64,000 bases of DNA from Candidatus Bathyarchaeota archaeon (GCA_018396725.1 JAGTRC010000008.1:1-64000), one strand, 5' to 3'; shown: positions 51,857 to 60,247, numbered from the stretch's first letter. Program-made: numbers and translations. The notes: a model not told the origin generated them from the letters alone.

Positions 51857-52732
51857 TTGAGGTATAGGCCTTTCAGGAGGGCTATACAGCTAGCCTCATT
51901 TATGCTATTAAACGTTCTAGTTCTAAATTATACGCCGTTGAGGTGGAGGTTCTCAGGGCTATACCTTCCAATCCCAGTGCTGATAGGGATAAGCTCGGAT
52001 GTAAGCGTCTCCCCCGGATTATTAGATGTTCTACAGGTAACTCTTTCAAATTCGATGATACCTCTCAGCGCGATAGCTGCCACGCTCATAATAGGCTCGA
52101 CCCTCGGGAGGGCCCTCTGTGGATGGGTCTGCCCCATAGGGTTCATCCAGGATCTGGCCTCCGCGCTCACGGGTAAGGCTGGGATGGTTAGCAGGGTAAC
52201 GGACGCCTCAGGGAAGAAGGTGAAATACGCCCTCCTATCGATGGTAATGGGTGTGGCTGGGATAGTCGGCTTGGCGAGAGCTCATGGAGTAGGCGTGTCC
52301 CATATAGAGGCTATGGGCGTCATCTCCAATGGACCGTTCATACCCTTCTCCCCCGACAACATCCTCTTCGGCCAGATACCCCGCATAATCGTCGAGGGGG
52401 GAGCACCCCTCTCCAGGGATTACGTAGCCCTCTTCGCGGTTCAGGGCATAGTCCTCCTCCTCTTATTCTGGGGTGGGGCCTCGGTGACCCGGTTTTGGTG
52501 TAGGTACCTATGCCCCCTTGGAGGGTTGATGGCAGCCTTCGCGAGGATCAGCCTCATAGGATTGAGGAGGCATCCCACAAAATGCCTGAGGTGTCCAAGC
52601 TGTGAAAGGGCTTGCATAATGGAGGTCAAAATACTGGGGAGGCCTTGGCGTAAACTAAACGATCCCGACTGTATAATGTGCATGGAATGCGCGGATGCAT
52701 GCCCCTATGGAGCGATCAAGCCGACCCTATGA
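51857..52732 (+). CDS. NapH/CcoG-like membrane polyferredoxin
   Basis: 291 aa, four or more membrane helices carrying Fe-S motifs. Cysteine pairs at the membrane face: GRALCGWVCPIGFIQDL and RFWCRYLCPLGGLMAA. Two C-terminal 4Fe-4S clusters: CLRCPSCERAC and CIMCMECADACPYGAI. Such proteins move electrons across or along the membrane. The start is the TTG at 51857. Together with the following thioredoxin reductase gene, 22 bases away, it may feed reducing power into thiol chemistry; this link is inferred from gene order. Confidence 0.87.
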   Translation: MRYRPFRRAIQLASFMLLNVLVLNYTPLRWRFSGLYLPIPVLIGISSDVSVSPGLLDVLQVTLSNSMIPLSAIAATLIIGSTLGRALCGWVCPIGFIQDLASALTGKAGMVSRVTDASGKKVKYALLSMVMGVAGIVGLARAHGVGVSHIEAMGVISNGPFIPFSPDNILFGQIPRIIVEGGAPLSRDYVALFAVQGIVLLLLFWGGASVTRFWCRYLCPLGGLMAAFARISLIGLRRHPTKCLRCPSCERACIMEVKILGRPWRKLNDPDCIMCMECADACPYGAIKPTL

Positions 52733-52754
52733 TCCAAGATAGGATAAATATGGG

Positions 52755-53723
52755 TTGAAACGGACAGGCTTAAAGGCTGCGTGGCATCGGATGGAGGAGG
52801 GAGGGAAGCCTTTGGACATCGCCATAATCGGCGGAGGGCCCGCTGGTTTAACGGCCGGCATCTACGTCAGGAGGGCTTTAATGGAGGCCGTGCTCTTCGA
52901 GGGGGGAGTATTGGGAGGTCAAATGGCTTTAAGCGATCTAATCGAGAACTATCCTGGGGTGGATAAGGTTGCGGGATATGAGCTGGCTGAGAGGATGGTT
53001 GAACAAGCCAGGGGCTTCGGCTTAAACATGGTCCTAGAGGAGGTCAGGGATGTGAGGCCTAGCGGCGACGCCTTCACCCTAAGGACGGCGAAGGGGGAGT
53101 ACTCGGCTAAGGCCGTTATAATAGCTACTGGGGCGGAGCCCATAAGGTTAGGCGTGGAAGGGGAGGAACGGCTTATAGGCAGGGGGGTATCCTATTGTGC
53201 GACGTGCGACGGGCCACTCTTTAAGGATAAGGTCGTAGCGGTCGTAGGCGGGGGGGATTCAGCCTTCAAGGAGGCCTTATACCTGGCCAAACTAGCCAAG
53301 CAGGTGTACCTGATCCATAGACGGGAGGGGTTCAGGGCTGAGAAGATACACGTGGAGAGGGCCAGATCCAACCCCAATATAAGGTTCTTCCTGAACTCGG
53401 TGGTGGAGGAGATCCATGGGGAGGATAAGGTGGAGGCGGCAACCGTCCGCAACGTCAGGACCGGCGACAGCCATAAGTTGGAGCTGGACGGGATCTTCAT
53501 ATATGTGGGCAGGAGGCCTAACACGGGTTTCATAGATATAGTGGAGAAGGATGATTCCGGATACATAAGGGTAAACGAGGATATGGAGACCAGTATGAGG
53601 GGAGTATTCGCCGCCGGGGATTGCACCTCGCCCAAGTGGCGTCAGATAGCGACGGCGGTGGGCGATGCCGCCAAGGCTGCGATCTCGGCCATCAAATTTG
53701 TTGAGTCGATCCACGGGCGTTGA
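52755..53723 (+). CDS. trxB: Thioredoxin reductase-like FAD protein
   Basis: 322 aa with this TTG start; shorter starts at 52791 (ATG) and 52812 (TTG, GGAGGGAGGGA six bases upstream, MDIAIIGGGPAG) are plausible and the last fits the family best. FAD motif IAIIGGGPAGLTAGIY, redox-active CATC in YCATCDGPLFKDK, NAD(P)-binding VAVVGGGDSAFKEALYLA with HRREGFRAE (NADPH-type), and C-terminal GVFAAGDCTS. Reduces thioredoxin or a glutaredoxin-like protein; no thioredoxin gene is adjacent. Confidence 0.93.
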   Translation: MKRTGLKAAWHRMEEGGKPLDIAIIGGGPAGLTAGIYVRRALMEAVLFEGGVLGGQMALSDLIENYPGVDKVAGYELAERMVEQARGFGLNMVLEEVRDVRPSGDAFTLRTAKGEYSAKAVIIATGAEPIRLGVEGEERLIGRGVSYCATCDGPLFKDKVVAVVGGGDSAFKEALYLAKLAKQVYLIHRREGFRAEKIHVERARSNPNIRFFLNSVVEEIHGEDKVEAATVRNVRTGDSHKLELDGIFIYVGRRPNTGFIDIVEKDDSGYIRVNEDMETSMRGVFAAGDCTSPKWRQIATAVGDAAKAAISAIKFVESIHGR

Positions 53724-53776
53724 AGGGTGGAAAATCCTTAAATCCAGCCTTCGCAGATTAGATAACGGTGTTATCG

Positions 53777-54100
53777 ATGCCGGTGGGGCCCTCCTGCGAG
53801 AAGATAGCGAGATACTATCTCCCAGCCATAAGGTCGATAATAGCCAAGAGGCTGATGGAGCGATACAACCTATCCCAAATCCAGATAGCCGAAAAACTTG
53901 GAACCACCCAAGCAGCCGTAAGCCAGTACTTATCCTCGAAGAGGGGTGCGAAGACCATGAGGGAGATAGAGGAGAACCCTGTGCTGGAGAAGGCTGTAAA
54001 CGAGGCGGTGGAGAGGATAGCGAGGAGCGGAGACCCAGACACGTTGCCCATACAGCTATGCAACCTCTGCGGTCTAATCCGCGAGGGCAAAGGGAGATGA
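53777..54100 (+). CDS. HTH (Xre-like) transcriptional regulator with Cys pair
   Basis: 107 aa from the ATG at 53777 (a TTG at 53768 is in frame). The helix-turn-helix reads LMERYNLSQIQIAEKLGTTQAAVSQYLSSKRG. Cys residues at the N-terminus (PSCEKIARYYLPA) and C-terminus (QLCNLCGLIRE) resemble an archaeal regulator family (COG2522-like) and could bind a metal, a cluster or sense redox state. Its position after polyferredoxin and thioredoxin reductase genes makes a redox role attractive but unproven. Confidence 0.83.
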   Translation: MPVGPSCEKIARYYLPAIRSIIAKRLMERYNLSQIQIAEKLGTTQAAVSQYLSSKRGAKTMREIEENPVLEKAVNEAVERIARSGDPDTLPIQLCNLCGLIREGKGR

Positions 54101-54203
54101 GAAAGAGAGGAGACTAAAACTAAAATATTCGATCAGGGAAAAGATTAATCCATCGGATCGGGTTAAGCCGGGGTGGCCGAACGGTTCAGGCGGCGGGCTG
54201 CAG

Positions 54204-54222
54204 GGAATTAGAAGACGCGGAG
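54204..54222 (+). other. tRNA intron 1, canonical position 37/38
   Basis: 19-base intron. Central helix CUGC (54198-54201) with GCGG (54217-54220), flanked by 3-base bulges AGG (54202-54204) and AGA (54221-54223), and outer helix GCGGG/CCCGC: a bulge-helix-bulge site for the archaeal splicing endonuclease. Cutting after the second base of each bulge gives these ends. Confidence 0.85.
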
Positions 54223-54233
54223 ACCCGCAGTAT

Positions 54234-54253
54234 ACGTCCTATAATGGGCTGAA
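54234..54253 (+). other. tRNA intron 2, non-canonical position between variable loop and T-stem
   Basis: 20-base intron. Central helix CAGU (54228-54231) with GCUG (54248-54251), bulges AUA (54232-54234) and AAA (54252-54254), outer helix CCCG (54224-54227) with CGGG (54255-54258). Cuts after the second bulge base restore a five-base variable loop directly followed by the T-stem, i.e. position 48/49. Confidence 0.8.
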
Positions 54254-54388
54254 ACGGGTTCGATTCCCGTCCCCGGCTCCACCCTCACCGCAAACCCGCA
54301 TATGCCTATTCGTTGGATCCCCTTTAGGCGGAATTAGGGATCACCGTATCGTAGAGGTGGCCATGCCGCATTTACCCGTTCTGCTCTA

Positions 54389-54403
54389 AAATTTAAATAA
54401 AGT
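54389..54403 (+). promoter_or_regulatory. TATA element before the thermosome-like gene
   Basis: aaaatttaaataaag, about 35-45 bases before the ATG at 54436, in an otherwise GC-rich gap. The position fits a TATA/BRE element with a short leader. Confidence 0.5.
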
Positions 54404-54435
54404 GGTTTACTTCATGGTTAGAGAGAGGAAGCTGG

Positions 54436-56154
54436 ATGAAGCTGGACTCCACGCGTATGCCGTTGGCCCATGAACGTGTACCCCGGCCGGATATATATGT
54501 GGATGGACATCCCGTTCTAATATTCAATAGGGGTACCGTGAGGAGGAGCGGCGAGGAGGCTCTAAGGGATAATATTGAAGCTGCCATGTGGGTTATGGAG
54601 TTTGTGAAGCCCCTTTTCGGGCCCAACCGGTTGAACAAGCTCATCACCGTTAGGGAGGGGCGTTCAACGTTAACCTTCTTATCTTCAGACCTGAGGACCA
54701 TTTTCAGGAAGGTTAAGGTTGAGCATCCCCTGGCGAGGTTCTTAGCCGGCGCGGGAATAGCGGTCTCAAGGGAGAAGGGGGACGGGGCCGTATCGACCAT
54801 ACTCCTCGCCGGGAAGATCCTTGAGAAATGCAAGAGGCTCCTGGATTTAGGGATGCATCCCTCAACGATCCTGGACGGGGTAATATCCGCGTATAAGAAG
54901 GTCCTGGAGCTCTCAGATAAGTTGACGGTGAAGGAGCTGAGCCTGGAGCAGACCATAAGGCTTGGAATTAGGAGCGCGTTGCTGGGTAAGCTTCCGATGG
55001 ATGAAGTCGACCATTTCACGGACTTACTGTACAGGGCAGTTCAGCTCTTGGGGGCCGAGAACCTGAGGAGGGAGGGTTCAAGCCTGGTGGACTTCAAAAA
55101 GGCTCCAGGCGGCTCCTTAAGGGAATCCCACCTAGTCGAAGGCTTAGCGCTCACAATGGAGATACCCCACGTGAACATGCCCCGTATGGTGGAGGGTGCC
55201 CGTATAGCGGCCATCCGGGGAGAACTAAGGATTCCAAATAAGAAGTTGACTAGATACATGGATTACAGCTTCAGCTTCGAAGACCCAGGGGATATGGAGA
55301 AGTTTGAAGGCTTAAAAAAGAGTTTCCTCACCGAGCTCGCCCACAGGGTCACAGATGCTGGCGCAAACGTGATAATGGTTGAAAGGGGGATAGACGATTT
55401 CCTACTGGAATACTTCGCTGAGAGGGGCATCCTGGCTGTGAGAGGGATACCGCCGCCCGAGTTCGACAGGGTAGCGAAGGCCGTGGGGGCGAAAATTACC
55501 ACGCACCTAGACCATACCTCGAGGGAAGATCTGGGATGGGCCGAGAAGATATTCGAGAAGAAGCTGGGGAGGCAGAGACTGTTATACGTCACCGGATGCA
55601 GGAACCCGGGAACCCTAGACATGGTTTTGAGGGGATCCCCGAAGCACCTCTTGGACGATGTGGAGCGAGTAGTTAAGGGAGCCTTAGCGACGGTTAAGGC
55701 TGTAGCCGAGGATCCCAGGATGGTCTGGGGGGGAGGGGCCTTCGAGGAACAGGTCGCCTTATACTTAAGGAGGTACGCGAACCAGTTGCCGGGCAAGATC
55801 CAGATAGTTGTAGGGGCGGTGGCTGAGGCATTTGAGGCGATGCCTGCGATGCTCGGGGAGAACATAGGTTTAAGAGAGGTGGATGTAGCCGCGGAGCTCA
55901 GGTCCATGCATGCGAGGAATAGATCAACCATGGGGGTCGACCAGAATAGAAGAGGCATAGCTGACATGTCGGAAAGCTTCATACTGGATCCGTTGGCGGT
56001 GAAGCTTCAGACCGTAAAGTCGGCCTTCGAAGCAGCCGTCACAATACTCCGTATAGACGAATACATCATCGCAAGGGAGTTACCTGAACCTGAAAGGCAT
56101 TACGTGGAGAGGATTAAAAAGAGTGAGAAGCAGGTGCCGGGAGAAGAGGAGTAG
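54436..56154 (+). CDS. Divergent thermosome (group II chaperonin) family protein, probable weak or inactive ATPase
   Basis: 572 aa, full chaperonin length. Chaperonin landmarks are kept: VLIFNRGTVRRSGEEALRDNI at the start, VEHPLARFLAGA, and GGGAFEEQVALYLRRYA near the C-terminus. Key ATPase motifs differ from active thermosomes: LGPKGMDK is FGPNRLNK, NDGATIL is SDLRTIF (Asp kept), GDGTT is GDGAV, and the catalytic Asp of HDAL is absent (ERVVKGALATV). It is therefore probably not a normal folding ATPase; it could cap or regulate a hetero-oligomeric thermosome or do another job. The C-terminal tail is charged rather than the usual GGM-like tail. Confidence 0.85.
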   Translation: MKLDSTRMPLAHERVPRPDIYVDGHPVLIFNRGTVRRSGEEALRDNIEAAMWVMEFVKPLFGPNRLNKLITVREGRSTLTFLSSDLRTIFRKVKVEHPLARFLAGAGIAVSREKGDGAVSTILLAGKILEKCKRLLDLGMHPSTILDGVISAYKKVLELSDKLTVKELSLEQTIRLGIRSALLGKLPMDEVDHFTDLLYRAVQLLGAENLRREGSSLVDFKKAPGGSLRESHLVEGLALTMEIPHVNMPRMVEGARIAAIRGELRIPNKKLTRYMDYSFSFEDPGDMEKFEGLKKSFLTELAHRVTDAGANVIMVERGIDDFLLEYFAERGILAVRGIPPPEFDRVAKAVGAKITTHLDHTSREDLGWAEKIFEKKLGRQRLLYVTGCRNPGTLDMVLRGSPKHLLDDVERVVKGALATVKAVAEDPRMVWGGGAFEEQVALYLRRYANQLPGKIQIVVGAVAEAFEAMPAMLGENIGLREVDVAAELRSMHARNRSTMGVDQNRRGIADMSESFILDPLAVKLQTVKSAFEAAVTILRIDEYIIARELPEPERHYVERIKKSEKQVPGEEE

Positions 56155-56250
56155 AACCCGCCGGGCCATCCACGGGAGGGGATCCGAATCCACAGGATAA
56201 GGGAAAGCTCCGGCTCGGCATCGATTATAGCCGCCATAGTAATATTAGCT

Positions 56251-56583
56251 GTGGGAATCCCATTCACGTTATGGCTTCAACTCACAGGGGCTTTAACAGC
56301 GTTCTTCCTAGGAGGGTTGACGGGAGGCCTATTTCTAAGATCGGATAAGGGTAAAGGGCGTGGATTCAACGTGGGCGTGGCGGGCTCCACCATGGCGTGC
56401 TTCATCGAGATATTGGCCCTGATGGTGATGTTAACTGATCCTGTAGGGAAGCCTAGGCTGATAATCTACCTAGCCAACCATGCGCTGTGGCTCAACATAA
56501 GTACGCCGGTTAACCTGATGCTGATCGGGATAATCGCATCGGGGATCGGAGGAATGCTGGGCGCCTCAATTAAGTGGAGATGA
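56251..56583 (+). CDS. Small membrane protein of unknown function
   Basis: 110 aa from the GTG at 56251, with three or four hydrophobic segments. The frame is open upstream to the thermosome-like stop (56154) and the translated upstream part (SIIAAIVILAVGIPFTLWL) would complete the first membrane helix, but no ATG, GTG or TTG occurs there; only ATC/ATA codons follow a GGGAGGGG stretch. The annotated start may therefore be slightly short. No family recognised. Confidence 0.6.
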   Translation: MGIPFTLWLQLTGALTAFFLGGLTGGLFLRSDKGKGRGFNVGVAGSTMACFIEILALMVMLTDPVGKPRLIIYLANHALWLNISTPVNLMLIGIIASGIGGMLGASIKWR

Positions 56584-56633
56584 GGATAAAAATGGGATAA
56601 AAGAAAAAAGAGAGGGGTTCCACGGATTGATGT

Positions 56634-58127
56634 TTATACCGGGAGTTGAGCCTTCAGGTCGTCGTACTTCTCCGTATAGTAATCTAGGTCGTCGGGCAGG
56701 TCTGGGGATATGAAGTACCTCGTTATCTTGTGCTTATCCTCGATCGATCCTAGGTCCCTCAGGTTACCCTTCGGATGGGGCGTGCCCTCCCTAGGCTTCT
56801 CGCCGGGCGGGAAGTACTTATCTGGGAGGAACAGCGCGTGGAGAAGCCTCTCAGGGAGGTTCCAGAGCTCAGGGTTGTCCGGGAAGCACCACTCCTTTAT
56901 TATCTCATCTATGGGTAGGTAGGTGGCCTTACCCCTGTTAACCCAGTCGTAGAATTCATTGCCCATGTACTGCCTTACATCCTCGTAGTTGCTCGTCATG
57001 GTTCCGTAGCCGTTCCTGGTGATGAAGGCTGTCCACCAGACGTCTATCCTGAAGTTTATGAACTTCAGGACGTCGTCCAGTATCGGCGTATGCTTCGATA
57101 TTATGTCTCCGTTAAACCAGAAGAACGGCCCGTTCACGAGCCTGGCGTAATACGTGGGCGTACCCGCCCTCCTGGAGTCGAGGCATATGGGCTGCCATGT
57201 GCTCCCAATCCATATCTCCCTGGTTGAGAGGAGGTTCACCGCGTCCCCATACTTGAACCAGAAGGTTCTTATCTGTCCAGTCTTAACTATTGGAAGCAGG
57301 AAGTTATAGACCTTGTCGACCTCATCCCTGGTCAGGTTTGTGAACGCGCTCGTGATGGTCAGCTGACCCGTGGCATCCAGTTCGTTCGCGGTCTCTCCGA
57401 AGACGGTCATCGACTCATCCTGCATCATGGCCCTTCCTTTCCACTCGGGGTTCCAAAGCTCGGAGTACGAGAAGGAGGTCTTCTCCCCACCATGCTCCTC
57501 GTATGGAAGCTTCTCCGGAAGATACGAGATTGAGTCGAAGTTCCAGTTATTGGAGACTATCGCGAGGTTTTTATGGGTTTCATAGTCCTCCTCAGAGAAC
57601 CAGAGGTTGAACTTGAACCTTTCAACCTGGGTTGGGGCTAGGTATTTCTCCGGGTGTATGAATATATCCACTATCTTAGACTCATCCCAGCGTGGAAGCT
57701 TATCCACGGGGATCGGCTGTATTATACCAGCCCTCTTTATAGGCGGAAACCTGGCCGTCCCAGCCACATCCCATCCGTAACCCTCCGTAGCCACTATCCT
57801 CTGGGCCATGATGAACAGGTCTAGGTAGCTGGCCTCCACAGGCTGTTTATGAACCTTCTCCCAGAACTCCGCGCACTCAGGATACATCATCCAGGCTCCG
57901 CCGAGGTACCTCAGCTTATCCGGTTTAGGCTGCGGTGAATAGTAGTACTCCCAGTTGGGGAACTTCTCAAGATACTCCTTAGGCGCTGGGAGCTCAGTGG
58001 GCGTTGGCGTCGCTGGCGTCGGCTTCCTGGTGGCGTAGTATCCTCCGGCGGCTGCGGCCGCCACTATCACGACGCCTGCTCCAGCGTAGGCGATGTACTT
58101 ACGTCTAGAAACTTTCTCCTCTGACAT
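56634..58127 (-). CDS. Tat-exported solute-binding protein of ABC importer 2 (PotD-like)
   Basis: 497 aa from the ATG at 58127, with GGTGA 8 bases upstream (the GTG at 58139 overlaps that site). Twin-arginine signal SRRKYIAYAG, a hydrophobic Ala/Gly stretch, then a Thr/Pro linker (PTPATPTPTELP). The body resembles spermidine/putrescine- or Fe3+-type binding proteins (LWNPEWKGRAMMQDES, typical of PotD-like proteins). Partner ATPase and permeases are encoded divergently. The ligand is not known; the neighbourhood of RLP2 and an M29/NicX-like enzyme suggests an organic acid or phosphorylated compound as much as a polyamine. Confidence 0.85.
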   Translation of the reverse strand: MSEEKVSRRKYIAYAGAGVVIVAAAAAGGYYATRKPTPATPTPTELPAPKEYLEKFPNWEYYYSPQPKPDKLRYLGGAWMMYPECAEFWEKVHKQPVEASYLDLFIMAQRIVATEGYGWDVAGTARFPPIKRAGIIQPIPVDKLPRWDESKIVDIFIHPEKYLAPTQVERFKFNLWFSEEDYETHKNLAIVSNNWNFDSISYLPEKLPYEEHGGEKTSFSYSELWNPEWKGRAMMQDESMTVFGETANELDATGQLTITSAFTNLTRDEVDKVYNFLLPIVKTGQIRTFWFKYGDAVNLLSTREIWIGSTWQPICLDSRRAGTPTYYARLVNGPFFWFNGDIISKHTPILDDVLKFINFRIDVWWTAFITRNGYGTMTSNYEDVRQYMGNEFYDWVNRGKATYLPIDEIIKEWCFPDNPELWNLPERLLHALFLPDKYFPPGEKPREGTPHPKGNLRDLGSIEDKHKITRYFISPDLPDDLDYYTEKYDDLKAQLPV

Positions 58128-58173
58128 ATCCCATTTCACCTATTATTTAGGTGCAGAAACATATTTTACCCGT

Positions 58174-58189
58174 AAACTATATATAGTTT
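58174..58189. promoter_or_regulatory. 16-bp perfect palindrome between the divergent importer 2 genes
   Basis: AAACTATATATAGTTT lies in the 98-base gap between the binding-protein gene (minus) and the ATPase gene (plus), about 50 bases from each start. Its centre is a symmetric TATA sequence, so one element may serve as TATA box for both directions, or as the operator of a dimeric repressor. Confidence 0.6.
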
Positions 58190-58225
58190 TCTATGTACTT
58201 GTAGATCATACGGATAAAGGAAGAG

Positions 58226-59353
58226 GTGGAAGCGTTGGCTAAGGCCTTATTGGTGGAGGACCTGGTTAAATGGTACGGCAAGGAGGTTCTAGCCCTCAAT
58301 AAGGTATCCTTCGATGTGGATCAGGGAGACTTCTTCGTCATTATAGGTCCCAGTGGATGCGGTAAGAGTACTCTACTGAAATGTATAGCTGGGATACTTG
58401 ACTGGGATGACGGAGACATATATATAGGTGGGAGGAGCGTTAAGAACGTCCCGGCTTATAAGAGGGAAATAGCCTTAATGCCTGAGACCTACGCCTTATT
58501 CCCTCATATGCGGGTTTACGATAATGTCGCATTCGGTTTAAGGATGCATGGCAAAGATGAATCTGAGATAAAGAAGGAGGTCGGCGAAGCCTTAAAGCTC
58601 GTGGGCTTGGAGGGCTTCGAGAGGAGGTGGCCCAGCGAGCTGAGCGGGGGGCAGAGGCAGAGGGTCTCCCTCGCGAGGGCCATAGTGGTGAACCCCACGG
58701 TCCTATTACTCGACGAGCCGCTGAGCCACGTGGACTATCGATTGCAGAGGCGGCTCATGGAGGACTTCAAACGGTTACACGATGAACTAGGGAATACATG
58801 GATACTTACAACCCACGTCCAGGAGCAAGGGCTGAGCATGGCTGAGACCATGATGGTCATGAATACGGGGGTCATTGAGCAGATAGGCAAGCCTGAGGAG
58901 ATATATACCAGGCCTAGGACCGTGTTCGCGGCGAGGTTCGTCGGAGATATAAACCTTTTCCATGGGGAGGTTACCGCCCAGGAGAAGGAGAGATGCACCG
59001 TGAAGACCGAAGTGGGAGAACTGGTCGGCACATATCTTGGTGAGAGCGACCTCAGAGGTAGAGAGGTGGCCTACGGGATTAGACCTGAAAACTTGAGGAT
59101 TGAGGAGGAGAGGGGCGCCGCCTACGATAATTCAGTAAGGGGTAAACTAACTGGATACTACTATTTCGGGGAGTCAATGGAGTACTCCTTCAAGGTGAGC
59201 GATGGAACCGAGGTTAAGGTGCGCACCCCGCCCATTAAACTCACCCTGGGGACTGAGTACTTCCTATGCTGGAACGCCGTTGATGGTAGTATATTGGAAA
59301 GGCCATGCATGGTGGAAGGGCTGAACATAGAGGACGTAATCTACGGTAGGTGA
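58226..59353 (+). CDS. ABC importer 2 ATPase (PotA-like)
   Basis: 375 aa. Walker A GPSGCGKST (about 40-48), signature LSGGQRQRVSLARA, Walker B LLLDEP and switch His (LTTHVQ) are intact. The Q-loop glutamine, which couples ATP binding to the permease, is replaced: the motif is ALMPETYALFPHM, with Glu where VFQDYALFPHM has Gln. A C-terminal TOBE-like domain (about 250-370) is present. Start is GTG at 58226 or the better-spaced TTG at 58235 after GAGGTGG. Confidence 0.9.
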   Translation: MEALAKALLVEDLVKWYGKEVLALNKVSFDVDQGDFFVIIGPSGCGKSTLLKCIAGILDWDDGDIYIGGRSVKNVPAYKREIALMPETYALFPHMRVYDNVAFGLRMHGKDESEIKKEVGEALKLVGLEGFERRWPSELSGGQRQRVSLARAIVVNPTVLLLDEPLSHVDYRLQRRLMEDFKRLHDELGNTWILTTHVQEQGLSMAETMMVMNTGVIEQIGKPEEIYTRPRTVFAARFVGDINLFHGEVTAQEKERCTVKTEVGELVGTYLGESDLRGREVAYGIRPENLRIEEERGAAYDNSVRGKLTGYYYFGESMEYSFKVSDGTEVKVRTPPIKLTLGTEYFLCWNAVDGSILERPCMVEGLNIEDVIYGR

Positions 59354-59360
59354 CAATCAC

Positions 59361-60236
59361 TTGCCCAGGAGCCCAGCGGAGTTCATAGCCAGGTATTCCA
59401 AGTACATCTTAGTATTGCCCCCGCTGATCTTCTTCATATTATTCCTCCTAATGCCCACCATAATAATGCTGCTCCTATCATTCAATACAGGCGAAGCGAC
59501 CGTATTCAACCCATCGCAGGCCACCATAAGCAACTTCATAGACGTGTTAAGCCGCCCAATGGTCTACAAGATCATGAGGGATACCTTCGGGATGTCCCTG
59601 CTCTCAGCCCTAGTAACCCTGGGGGTGGCCTACCCCATCTCCTACCTCTTAGCCTTTAAAGTAGAGAACCCCACCGTCCAGAGCCTTGTACTCTTCGGCC
59701 TCCTCGTCCCATATTGGGTCGACTGGAGCATCAGGAGCATCTCATGGCTCTCAATATTGGGAGAAGGGGGATTAGTCAACTATATCCTCATGGGGTTAGG
59801 AGTCATCAAAGCTCCACTGAAGGAGCTGCTCTTCACAAGGCTTACCCTCGTGATAATATGGGTTCAGACGAACCTCCTCTTCATGATATTCCCGATATAC
59901 CTTTCTATGATGAAGATAGATCCTGACCTGTTAAACGTGGCTAAGACTTTGGGGGCATCCCCCTGGAAGGCCTTCTACAACGTAACCTTCAAGCTCTCAC
60001 TGCCGGGGGTTATAATAGGGGTGATATTCGTCTTCGTCTCGACCCTGGGAGACTACGTTACACCCGCCCTTTGGGCTGGAGGGCTGCAGATGCTGGGCCT
60101 CACAGTTCAGAATTACGCCTGGGCTTTCAGATGGCCTTTGGCGGCGACCTATTCAGTGATAATGCTGGCCATCACCGTGGCACTGCTTTATATCCTACTG
60201 AAGATAGCTAATATTAAGCAGGTGTTCTATGAGTGA
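59361..60236 (+). CDS. ABC importer 2 permease (PotB-like)
   Basis: 291 aa, TTG start 7 bases after the ATPase stop. Six predicted membrane helices; EAA-type loop NVAKTLGASPWKAFYNVTFK and LSLPGVIIGVIFVFVSTLGDYVTP, a family hallmark of PotB/CysU-like permeases. Confidence 0.92.
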   Translation: MPRSPAEFIARYSKYILVLPPLIFFILFLLMPTIIMLLLSFNTGEATVFNPSQATISNFIDVLSRPMVYKIMRDTFGMSLLSALVTLGVAYPISYLLAFKVENPTVQSLVLFGLLVPYWVDWSIRSISWLSILGEGGLVNYILMGLGVIKAPLKELLFTRLTLVIIWVQTNLLFMIFPIYLSMMKIDPDLLNVAKTLGASPWKAFYNVTFKLSLPGVIIGVIFVFVSTLGDYVTPALWAGGLQMLGLTVQNYAWAFRWPLAATYSVIMLAITVALLYILLKIANIKQVFYE

Positions 60237-60247
60237 GGTGAACCGCC

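Larger units (their letters stand above)
54167..54281 (+). tRNA. tRNA-Cys (GCA) interrupted by two introns, CCA encoded
   Basis: Acceptor stem GCCGGGG (54167-54173) pairs with CCCCGGC (54271-54277); discriminator T and CCA follow. The D-stem is GCC/GGC; the anticodon stem GCGGG (54193-54197) pairs with CCCGC (54224-54228); the T-arm is ACGGG-TTCGATT-CCCGT (54254-54270). Anticodon GCA is at 54200-54202. Removing 54204-54222 and 54234-54253 gives a normal 73-base tRNA with a five-base variable loop (AGTAT). U73 and GCA both agree with cysteine. A TATA-like ctaaaatattc lies about 40 bases upstream. Confidence 0.9.

Noticed and set aside
54229-54253. Class II tRNA (Leu/Ser) with a long variable arm
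   Set aside because: Anticodon GCA, U73 and a full bulge-helix-bulge around 54234-54253 fit tRNA-Cys with a second intron; Leu/Ser anticodons do not fit.
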